Source of the DNA: an uncultured Eubacterium sp.
GTDB lineage: Bacteria; Bacillota; Clostridia; Lachnospirales; Lachnospiraceae
NCBI GenBank assembly: GCA_910586045.1
Contig: CAJUIH010000132.1
Location: forward strand, 1 to 7,658
Length of the DNA stretch: 7,658 nucleotides
Direction of reading: 5' to 3'
Shown: one piece after another, positions 1 to 5,648 of the stretch
Numbering within the stretch: position 1 is the first letter of the stretch
How the letters are laid out: each line of letters begins with the position of its first letter
Made by a program: the position numbers and the translations under genes
Notes under the pieces: generated by a model
What the model was told of the DNA's origin: nothing
Seen by the model: only the letters and a program-made list of their open reading frames with translations
The model's database searches: none

Positions 1-1127
1 AAATGGCGAGAACTTTATTTAAAGATTTCGCTGAAACAGAAGTAAAGCCTCTTGCTCAGGAAGTAGATGAAACAGAGGTATTTCCGGCAGAAACAGTTGC
101 AAAGATGGCAAAGGCAGGATTTATGGGTATTCCGGTACCTAAGGAATACGGCGGACAGGGCTGTGACCCGCTTACATATGTAATGTGCGTAGAAGAATTG
201 TCAAAAGTCTGCGGTACAACAGGCGTTATCGTATCCGCACATACGTCTCTGTGTATTGACCCGATTATGACTTATGGTACGGAAGAACAGAAAAAGAAAT
301 ATGTGGCTCCGCTTGCAAAAGGCGAGATGCTTGGCGCATTCGGCCTGACAGAGCCGGGCGCTGGTACCGATGCGCAGGGATGCCAGACAAAAGCGGTGCT
401 GGACGGTGACGAGTGGGTATTAAACGGTTCCAAATGCTTTATTACAAACGGTAAGGTAGCAGATGTTTATATCATTATCGCGATTACAAGCATTACCGAA
501 GACAAAAGGGGAAGAAAAAAGAAAAACTTCTCTGCGTTTATTGTAGAAAAAAGTGCGCCGGGCTTCTCATTTGGTACAAAAGAAAAGAAAATGGGTATCC
601 GTGGTTCCTCTACTTATGAATTGATTTTTGAAGACTGCAGAATACCAAAGGATGCACTCCTTGGACCGGAAGGAAAAGGTTTCCCGATTGCTATGCATAC
701 GCTCGACGGCGGACGTATCGGAATCGCCGCACAGGCACTCGGCCTTGCAGAGGGCGCTTTAGACCGGGCAATCGAATATACAAAAGAAAGAAAACAGTTT
801 GGACGCTCCATTGCACAGCAGCAGAATACGCAGTTCAAGCTTGCTGATATGGCGGCACGCATTGATGCGGCAAAATTCCTGGTATACCGTGCAGCTATGG
901 CAAAAGCAACACAGAAAGTTTATTCCGTAGAAGCGGCAAAAGCAAAATTATTTGCGGCAGAAACGGCTATGGCAGTTACGACAGAAGTTGTCCAGTTATT
1001 CGGCGGATATGGATACATCAGGGAATATGATGTTGAGCGTATGATGCGTGACGCGAAGATTACAGAGATTTACGAAGGGACATCGGAAGTTCAGCGTATG
1101 GTAATTTCAGGCGCATTGTTAAGATAA
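1..1127 (+). CDS. bcd: Butyryl-CoA (short-chain acyl-CoA) dehydrogenase, 5'-truncated by window
   Basis: This FAD enzyme reduces crotonyl-CoA to butyryl-CoA, the last redox step before butyrate, together with EtfBA. The visible 374 residues (first full codon at base 3) cover nearly the whole family length of about 380; roughly the first ten residues lie before the window, and the Met at base 3 is probably internal because family members start upstream of the KDFAETEVKP stretch. Acyl-CoA dehydrogenase signature 1 (GAFGLTEPGAGTD) is at residues 111-123. Signature 2 covers about 331-365 with FGGYGY, and the catalytic Glu in IYEGT is residue 358 (codon 1074-1076). RKQFGRS (263-269) is the usual FAD-contact region of the C-terminal domain. 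A basic loop (KRGRKKK, 168-174) is somewhat longer than in C. difficile-type Bcd as I recall it. Followed by etfB and etfA in the same direction, as in clostridial butyrate operons; thl/crt/hbd would be expected upstream but are outside the window. Confidence 0.95.
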   Translation, partial: MARTLFKDFAETEVKPLAQEVDETEVFPAETVAKMAKAGFMGIPVPKEYGGQGCDPLTYVMCVEELSKVCGTTGVIVSAHTSLCIDPIMTYGTEEQKKKYVAPLAKGEMLGAFGLTEPGAGTDAQGCQTKAVLDGDEWVLNGSKCFITNGKVADVYIIIAITSITEDKRGRKKKNFSAFIVEKSAPGFSFGTKEKKMGIRGSSTYELIFEDCRIPKDALLGPEGKGFPIAMHTLDGGRIGIAAQALGLAEGALDRAIEYTKERKQFGRSIAQQQNTQFKLADMAARIDAAKFLVYRAAMAKATQKVYSVEAAKAKLFAAETAMAVTTEVVQLFGGYGYIREYDVERMMRDAKITEIYEGTSEVQRMVISGALLR

Positions 1128-1129
1128 CA

Positions 1130-1144
1130 GGCCGCGGTGCGGCT
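1130..1144 (+). other. Small GC hairpin between bcd and etfB
   Basis: GCCGC (1131-1135) pairs with GCGGC (1139-1143) around a 3-base loop GGT, with a further G-U pair at 1130/1144. It lies three bases after the bcd stop and has no T-run, so it is not a terminator. A role as an mRNA processing or 3'-stabilising element that sets the bcd:etf ratio is possible but is inference. The rest of the 81-base bcd-etfB gap contains only the etfB ribosome binding site. Confidence 0.3.
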
Positions 1145-1208
1145 GGCTGAGGCCATAGATACTTGTATAGCAGAAAACTATCATTAAAATATAAGGAGTG
1201 AAACTACC

Positions 1209-1991
1209 GTGAAAATCGTTGTATGTATTAAACAGGTACCAGATACCAAAGGCGGCGTTAAGTTTAACCCGGACGGTACACTGGATCGTGCAGCCATGCT
1301 TGCAATCATGAATCCGGATGATAAAGCAGGACTGGAAGCAGCACTTAGAATTAAAGAAGAAACAGGCGCAGAAGTTACCGTAGTTACGATGGGCCTTCCA
1401 AAGGCTGACGACGTACTGCGTGAAGCACTTGCAATGGGTGCTGACAAGGCAATCCTTGTAACAGACAGAGTATTGGGCGGAGCGGATACATGGGCTACTT
1501 CCTCTACGATTGCCGGAGCGCTTAGAAATATAGATTATGATCTTGTAATCACAGGCCGTCAGGCAATTGACGGCGATACCGCACAGGTTGGCCCGCAGAT
1601 TGCGGAACATTTAGACCTGCCGGTAATTTCCTATGCAGAAGAGTTGAAAGTAGAAGGCGATTCTGTAATTGTAAAGAGACAGTATGAAGACAGATATCAT
1701 GAATTGAAAGTAAAGATGCCTTGTCTTGTTACAGCACTTTCTGAATTAAATGTTCCTCGTTATATGACACCAGGTGGAATTTTCGACGCGTATGACAAAG
1801 AAGTAACCGTATGGGGAAGGGCAGACCTGAAAGATCTGGATGACGCCAATATTGGTTTGAATGGATCTCCTACAAAAATTGCAAAAGCATCGGATAAAGT
1901 TCGCAAAGGTGCGGGCGAAAAGGTTACGCTTGATGCTGCGGAATCCGTGACATACATCATGGGCAAATTGAAAGAGAAACATGTAATCTAA
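1209..1991 (+). CDS. etfB: Electron transfer flavoprotein subunit beta
   Basis: Beta subunit of the soluble EtfAB heterodimer that passes electrons to Bcd; in clostridial Bcd-Etf complexes it holds the flavin at which NADH electrons are split between crotonyl-CoA and ferredoxin. The start is GTG at 1209, preceded by AAGGAG at 1193-1198 with a 10-base gap, and gives the usual N-terminus MKIVVCIKQVPDT. The 260-residue length is normal for the family. The nucleotide-binding motif GRQAIDGDTAQVGPQ (116-130) is of the kind seen in Bcd-linked, FAD-binding EtfB proteins, and the beta-subunit signature region is around 155-176, ending in PCLVTAL. It lies 81 bases after bcd and 26 bases before etfA, clearly one operon. 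Assignment as bifurcating is inferred from context and motif, not proven by the sequence. Confidence 0.95.
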   Translation: MKIVVCIKQVPDTKGGVKFNPDGTLDRAAMLAIMNPDDKAGLEAALRIKEETGAEVTVVTMGLPKADDVLREALAMGADKAILVTDRVLGGADTWATSSTIAGALRNIDYDLVITGRQAIDGDTAQVGPQIAEHLDLPVISYAEELKVEGDSVIVKRQYEDRYHELKVKMPCLVTALSELNVPRYMTPGGIFDAYDKEVTVWGRADLKDLDDANIGLNGSPTKIAKASDKVRKGAGEKVTLDAAESVTYIMGKLKEKHVI

Positions 1992-2017
1992 TAAGATGAA
2001 GGAAAGTGGTGAATAAA

Positions 2018-3058
2018 ATGGGTTTAGAAGAATATAAGGGCGTATATATCTACGCACAGCAGGTAGATAATGAATTAAGCAGTATTGCCTTTGAATTGAT
2101 TGGAAAAGCAAAAGATCTGTCAAAAGACTTAAACACAGATGTAACGGCAGTTCTTCTTGGATCAGGCGTAAAAGGCCTGGCTGACCAGTTGGCAGAATAT
2201 GGGGCGGACAAAGTAATTGTTGTCGACGACCCGGCGCTTGAAGTGTACAAAACAGAGCCGTACGCACATGCACTTTCATCTGTGATCAACGAATACAAAC
2301 CGGAAATCATGTTGGTTGGCGCAACGGCAATCGGCAGGGACTTAGGCCCTACCGTATCCGCAAGGGTTGCGACCGGACTGACAGCAGACTGTACCCAGCT
2401 TGAAATCGGTGATTTCCCGCTCAAAGCGGTAGAAGGCAAAGAGCAGAAACATAACCAGTTGCTGATGACCCGTCCGGCATTCGGCGGCAATACGATTGCA
2501 ACGATTGCCTGCCCGGATAACCGTCCGCAGATGGCTACGGTCCGTCCTGGCGTTATGCAGAAGCTGGAGCCGGTTGCCGGGGCAAAGGCTGAAATCATTG
2601 AATACAATCCGGGATTTGAAGTAAATCATAAATACGTAGAAATCCTGAATATTGTAAAACAGGCAAAGAGCGCAGAAAATATTATGGATGCTAAGATCCT
2701 TGTATCCGGCGGCCGTGGCGTTGGTTCTGCGGAAAACTTCAAGATCCTGCAGGATCTGGCGGACGTTATCGGCGGAATGGTAAGCTGTTCCCGTGCGGTA
2801 GTAGAAAACGGCTGGAAACCGGTTGACTGCCAGGTAGGCCAGACAGGAAAAACGGTTCGTCCGAACGTATACTTTGCGATCGGTATTTCCGGTGCGATCC
2901 AGCACGTAGCTGGTATGGAAGAAGCAGATATCATTATTGCGATCAACAAAGACGAAGATGCTCCGATCTTTGATGTAGCGGATTATGGTATCGTAGGTGA
3001 TTTGAACAAAATCGTACCTGCATTGACGGCAGCGCTGAAAGAAGAGCTTGCAAAATAA
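2018..3058 (+). CDS. etfA: Electron transfer flavoprotein subunit alpha
   Basis: Alpha subunit of the Bcd-linked electron transfer flavoprotein; its C-terminal domain binds the FAD that shuttles electrons to the dehydrogenase. With ATG 2018 it is 346 residues. The FAD-binding domain shows SGGRGVGS (230-237), CSRAVVE (257-263), GQTGKTVRP (274-282) and the alpha signature YFAIGISGAIQHVAGM (285-300) running into AINKDEDAPIF. Two GTG codons in frame at 2006 and 2009 could start it 3-4 residues earlier: AAGGA at 1999-2003 is best placed for GTG 2009, whereas GGTGA just before ATG 2018 is weaker. I prefer 2018 because homologues begin near MGLEEYKGVY. There is no iron-sulfur domain fused at the N-terminus. 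It is the last gene of the operon, with a terminator 11 bases after the stop. Confidence 0.95.
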   Translation: MGLEEYKGVYIYAQQVDNELSSIAFELIGKAKDLSKDLNTDVTAVLLGSGVKGLADQLAEYGADKVIVVDDPALEVYKTEPYAHALSSVINEYKPEIMLVGATAIGRDLGPTVSARVATGLTADCTQLEIGDFPLKAVEGKEQKHNQLLMTRPAFGGNTIATIACPDNRPQMATVRPGVMQKLEPVAGAKAEIIEYNPGFEVNHKYVEILNIVKQAKSAENIMDAKILVSGGRGVGSAENFKILQDLADVIGGMVSCSRAVVENGWKPVDCQVGQTGKTVRPNVYFAIGISGAIQHVAGMEEADIIIAINKDEDAPIFDVADYGIVGDLNKIVPALTAALKEELAK

Positions 3059-3068
3059 AGAAAGTAAC

Positions 3069-3099
3069 AAATCCCCATCCGCGGCGGTGGGGATTTTTT
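3069..3099 (+). terminator. Intrinsic terminator of the bcd-etfBA operon
   Basis: Bases 3069-3079 pair with 3086-3096 (AAATCCCCA then wobble T-G then C-G) around a six-base loop CGCGGC, followed directly by six T residues (3094-3099). The stem is GC-rich at its centre and sits 11 bases after the etfA stop. This is a textbook Rho-independent terminator and marks the end of the butyrate operon. Confidence 0.93.
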
Positions 3100-3135
3100 A
3101 TAGGCAAAAACCGGATGATTTTATGAAAATTGCAC

Positions 3136-3164
3136 TTGATTACCGCTCGAAACTTCTGTATGAT
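3136..3164 (+). promoter_or_regulatory. Candidate sigma-A promoter for the hemerythrin-coaBC unit
   Basis: TTGATT (3136-3141) and TATGAT (3159-3164) are separated by 17 bases, matching the vegetative consensus at 4/6 and 5/6 positions. It lies between the etfA terminator and the hemerythrin gene, exactly where a promoter is needed, and predicts a leader of about 50 bases. No operator or riboswitch is evident in the leader. Confidence 0.5.
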
Positions 3165-3208
3165 AGGAGAAAGATGCATCAAGCCAATACATCCATGTTT
3201 TGGTGGGA

Positions 3209-3216
3209 AAAGGAGG
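3209..3216 (+). promoter_or_regulatory. Near-perfect ribosome binding site for hemerythrin gene
   Basis: AAAGGAGG, a full match to the 16S anti-Shine-Dalgarno core, lies six bases before ATG 3223. It fixes this start over the TTG at 3130 and other upstream codons in the same frame, whose 31-residue extension has no hemerythrin character. Confidence 0.85.
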
Positions 3217-3222
3217 ATAAAA

Positions 3223-4044
3223 ATGTTTCAGTTTACAGAAGCCTGCATCCTGGGCATAGAACAGATTGATGAAGAGCACCGGCATTTGTTTGCGTTATTA
3301 AACCGGGGAGCGGAATTGGCGCAAAATGACTATGCGGATGATAACTATAGGGTAATCAAAGAATTGTTGGAAGAATTGGACCGTTATGCAGAGCAGCATT
3401 TTGCCCATGAAGAAGAATATATGAAAAAAATCCGGGATCCGGAGCTGATTTTGCAGCGCAGGCAGCATATGACATTTTGTGAAAAAATCCGCGAATGGTC
3501 TTTTACGAATATTGATGATTTTGAAGAACAGCAAAAGCTGCTGGTGGAAATGATGGAGTATCTGGCGCACTGGCTGTATCATCATATTATAGGCAGCGAC
3601 GCTATGATTGGCAAACTGCCGCCGTTGCAAGAATGGATGATAAAAGAAAACCCATGTGAGTTTTCGGACGAATATCGGACGGGTATTGACTTTATCGATG
3701 AAGAACATAAAGAATTATTCCGTATTACCGATAAAGCGTACCGGTGCCTGCGGGACGACTTTACCTATGACAGCTATGATGAAATCAGCGGGATCCTGAT
3801 GGAACTAAAGGATTATACACAGCGTCATTTCAAAGATGAAGAAACGTACATGGAGCGGATCCATTATGACGGTTTGCCGGCACAGCAGCGGATGCATGAA
3901 TCCTTTATTGAAAAAATAACGGTAACGGATCTGGAATCTGTAGAAGGCGACCCGAAAAAGTATTTGGACAGCCTGATTGAATTTTTGCTGGGATGGCTGA
4001 TTAACCATATTATGTATACAGATAAAAAGATTCCAATGGAATAA
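3223..4044 (+). CDS. Tandem two-domain hemerythrin-like protein
   Basis: A 273-residue cytoplasmic protein made of two hemerythrin four-helix domains; the family binds O2 (or NO) at a non-haem di-iron site for storage, delivery or sensing. Domain 1 ligands: H19 (DEEH), H59 and E63 (HFAHEE), H82, H121 and D126 (HIIGSD). Domain 2 ligands: H162, H202 and E206 (HFKDEE), H225, H262 and D267 (HIMYTD). The equivalent positions are 143 residues apart through H82/H225, then 141. In both domains the first His of the usual HxxxH motif is Gln (Q78 and Q221), so each site has six rather than seven canonical ligands. No transmembrane, methyl-accepting or GGDEF domain is attached. It is placed between the oxygen-sensitive Bcd/Etf operon and coaBC, 41 bases before coaBC with no terminator between, so the two are probably co-transcribed. 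A role in oxygen handling is inferred from the family; the substrate and partners are unknown. Confidence 0.9.
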   Translation: MFQFTEACILGIEQIDEEHRHLFALLNRGAELAQNDYADDNYRVIKELLEELDRYAEQHFAHEEEYMKKIRDPELILQRRQHMTFCEKIREWSFTNIDDFEEQQKLLVEMMEYLAHWLYHHIIGSDAMIGKLPPLQEWMIKENPCEFSDEYRTGIDFIDEEHKELFRITDKAYRCLRDDFTYDSYDEISGILMELKDYTQRHFKDEETYMERIHYDGLPAQQRMHESFIEKITVTDLESVEGDPKKYLDSLIEFLLGWLINHIMYTDKKIPME

Positions 4045-4073
4045 ATGGTACATAACCGGCAGGTTTTTAGGAT

Positions 4074-4078
4074 GGAGG
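4074..4078 (+). promoter_or_regulatory. Ribosome binding site deciding the coaBC start
   Basis: GGAGG at 4074-4078 is seven bases before ATG 4086 but only one base before ATG 4080, so 4086 is the better start. A weaker AGGA at 4069-4072 could serve ATG 4080, which would add only Met-Ile. Confidence 0.6.
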
Positions 4079-4085
4079 TATGATC

Positions 4086-5309
4086 ATGCTTACAGGAAAG
4101 CATATTCTGCTTGGCATTACCGGAGGTATTGCGGCATATAAAACAGCAAATCTAGCCAGTATGCTTGTGAAACTGCATGCGGATGTCCATGTGATTATGA
4201 CAAAAAATGCGCAGCGGATCATCTCGCCGACCGTTTTTGAAGCGCTGACAGGCAATAAGGTCATTGACGATGTATTTGACCGTGACAGCGGTTATCAGGT
4301 GGCGCATATCGAAATGGCGAAGCAGGCGGACGCGGTTATGATTGCGCCGTCATCCGCCAATATGATTGCAAAACTGGCGCATGGAATTGCGGATGATATG
4401 CTGTCGACGACAATGCTTGCGGTCAGGGCGCCCGTATATATCGTACCGGCCATGAACACGCGGATGTATGAACATCCGGTGACGCGGGAAAATATGGAAA
4501 AACTGCAATGTTTTGGCTATCATCTGGTAGAACCGGCAAGCGGAATGCTTGCGTGCGGGGATACCGGAAAGGGCAAAATGCCGGAAGCGGATGAATTGCT
4601 GGAATATTTGATTTATGCGTGCGCTTTTGACAAAGACCTCACAGGAAAAAAGGTACTGGTTACGGCGGGGCCTACACAGGAAGCCATGGATCCGGTGCGT
4701 TATATTACGAATCATTCTACCGGAAAAATGGGCTATGCACTGGCAAAAAACGCAGCGCGCAGGGGCGCGGAGGTTGTTTTGGTGACAGGCCCGGTGAATC
4801 TTCGCACGCCGCTTTTTGTAGAGGCTGTTCCGGTCGTTACGGCCCAGCAGATGTACGAAGCGGTAGACGCGCATTTTGACGGGCAGGATATTGTGATCAT
4901 GTCCGCGGCGGTAGCCGATTACCGCCCGGCACATATCGCGTCGGAAAAAATGAAAAAAACAGAGGGGCAAAACGTCGTTGAGCTTGAGCGTACGAAAGAT
5001 ATCTTGGGAAGTATGTCCCAGCGGAAAAAACATCAGTTTTTATGCGGATTTTCCATGGAAACCGAACATCTGCTGGAAAATTCCAGGAAGAAGCTGGAAA
5101 AAAAGAACCTGGATCTGATTGCGGCGAACAGTCTGCGCATGGAAGGGGCGGGGTTTGGTACAGATACGAATATTATTACGCTGATTACGAAAAACGAGAC
5201 GCAGCAACTGCCGCAGATGAGCAAGGACGAGGCGGCGGCGGTTATTATTGACCGGATTTTGGAATTGCGCGCGTTATCTCAAAATAGAAATCAAATAAAA
5301 TCAGAATAG
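4086..5309 (+). CDS. coaBC: Bifunctional phosphopantothenoylcysteine synthetase/decarboxylase (CoaBC/Dfp)
   Basis: Makes 4'-phosphopantetheine in coenzyme A synthesis: the CoaB half joins 4'-phosphopantothenate to cysteine using CTP, and the FMN-dependent CoaC half decarboxylates the product. With ATG 4086 it has 407 residues, normal for the fusion. The CoaC flavoprotein domain (1 to about 180) shows the N-terminal FMN loop GITGGIAAYK (10-19), the catalytic His74 in AHIEMAK, the PAMNTRMY motif (121-128), and the substrate-clamp Cys157 in GMLACGDTGKGKM. The CoaB domain (about 186 onward) shows VTAGPTQEAMDPVR (192-205), TNHSTGKMG (208-216), SAAVADYRP (273-281), EKMKK (287-291), GFSMETE (321-327) and KKNLDLIAAN (339-348). 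All key residues are present. It follows the hemerythrin gene by 41 bases; supply of CoA suits a cell running CoA-thioester fermentation, but the linkage may be incidental. The 3' end overlaps a candidate sporulation promoter. Confidence 0.96.
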   Translation: MLTGKHILLGITGGIAAYKTANLASMLVKLHADVHVIMTKNAQRIISPTVFEALTGNKVIDDVFDRDSGYQVAHIEMAKQADAVMIAPSSANMIAKLAHGIADDMLSTTMLAVRAPVYIVPAMNTRMYEHPVTRENMEKLQCFGYHLVEPASGMLACGDTGKGKMPEADELLEYLIYACAFDKDLTGKKVLVTAGPTQEAMDPVRYITNHSTGKMGYALAKNAARRGAEVVLVTGPVNLRTPLFVEAVPVVTAQQMYEAVDAHFDGQDIVIMSAAVADYRPAHIASEKMKKTEGQNVVELERTKDILGSMSQRKKHQFLCGFSMETEHLLENSRKKLEKKNLDLIAANSLRMEGAGFGTDTNIITLITKNETQQLPQMSKDEAAAVIIDRILELRALSQNRNQIKSE

Positions 5310-5332
5310 AATTTTAAAAGAGGGATATACTA
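5304..5332 (+). promoter_or_regulatory. Candidate sigma-G (forespore) promoter for the spoVA cassette
   Basis: GAATA (5304-5308) fits the sigma-G -35 consensus GHATR fully, and TATACTA (5326-5332) fits the -10 consensus CATWHTA at six of seven positions, with a 17-base spacer. The -35 overlaps the coaBC stop codon. In Bacillus the spoVA operon is sigma-G controlled, so the placement is right. No TTGACA-like -35 is present for the vegetative sigma factor. The predicted start is near 5339, giving a leader of about 70 bases. Confidence 0.45.
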
Positions 5333-5383
5333 ACTGCAATAGGAAATGGGCAGCATTTCCAGCGCGGTAGTAGATCCTTTTTT
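5317..5383 (+). terminator. Long imperfect hairpin with T-run after coaBC
   Basis: Bases 5317-5326 pair with 5374-5383, 5328-5331 with 5369-5372, 5333-5337 with 5364-5368, and GGAAATG (5342-5348) with CATTTCC (5354-5360) around loop GGCAG. This gives 26 pairs (three G-U) broken by one mismatch (5327/5373), one bulge (5332) and a 4x3 internal loop. The right arm ends in six T residues (5378-5383) facing an A-rich left end, so it can act as an intrinsic terminator for the hemerythrin-coaBC transcript. The top stem is 17 bases from the T-run, so termination needs the full structure. A small structured RNA or a miniature repeat element are alternatives. The rest of the 99-base gap holds only the next ribosome binding site (GAGGA, about 5398-5402). 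Confidence 0.55.
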
Positions 5384-5408
5384 ATTTGGCAGAAAGTGAG
5401 GAAACGAT

Positions 5409-5642
5409 ATGGGCAAATTTATTTACAGAATGTGTCTTGCTGTAATTTTAGTTATAGCGGTTGGCGGCGGTATTTTTTATTATAAGACATTTTACAGGCA
5501 GGAACCGCATCCGGACAAAAGCATTTTTGTAAACCGGGAAGTAACGGCGCCGCAGCGGGGAAAGCAGCAGGAGCCGGGTTATAGTCCTGCGGGCATTGCG
5601 GCAGAGCAAGCGGATTTATCAGATGCGATTTGGGAGGCATGA
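5409..5642 (+). CDS. Small single-pass membrane protein of the spoVA cassette, function unknown
   Basis: A 77-residue protein I do not recognise. Residues about 6-26 form one strongly hydrophobic segment (rich in Val, Ile, Leu and Gly), preceded by a short basic start (MGKFIYR), so it is either a membrane anchor or an uncleaved signal. No clear signal-peptidase site or lipobox is seen. The remaining 50 residues are polar, rich in Pro, Gln and Glu, and look disordered. The start ATG 5409 has GAGGA about six bases upstream. Its stop lies six bases before the next gene, and the run continues through spoVAA and spoVAB, so it is most likely made in the forespore with them. Such a protein could tether or escort the repeat protein next to it, but that is only a guess from position. 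Confidence 0.72.
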   Translation: MGKFIYRMCLAVILVIAVGGGIFYYKTFYRQEPHPDKSIFVNREVTAPQRGKQQEPGYSPAGIAAEQADLSDAIWEA

Positions 5643-5648
5643 GCGGAT

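Noticed and set aside
1163..1190. TTGTAT and TAAAAT, 16 bases apart, as an internal promoter before etfB
   Set aside because: The -35 matches only 3 of 6 positions, and AT-rich DNA before a ribosome binding site gives such matches easily. The operon context explains etfB expression.
2342..3070. 242-codon minus-strand ORF opposite etfA
   Set aside because: Shadow of the etfA reading frame, with no domain and many Cys/Tyr/Phe residues from reversed codons.
3174..3269. Short + strand ORF (31 codons) starting in the hemerythrin leader with AGGAG four bases upstream, overlapping the hemerythrin start
   Set aside because: The predicted transcription start near 3171 would leave its ribosome binding site out of the message. 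It has no recognisable product, and the hemerythrin site is far stronger. A regulatory upstream ORF cannot be fully excluded.
4350..5033. 227-codon minus-strand ORF opposite coaBC
   Set aside because: Its composition is typical of an antisense shadow, it has no recognisable motif, and it lies wholly within a well-supported conserved gene.
5042..5251. 69-codon + strand ORF inside coaBC
   Set aside because: Out-of-frame shadow of the CoaB domain, rich in Gly/Glu/Arg, with no ribosome binding site.
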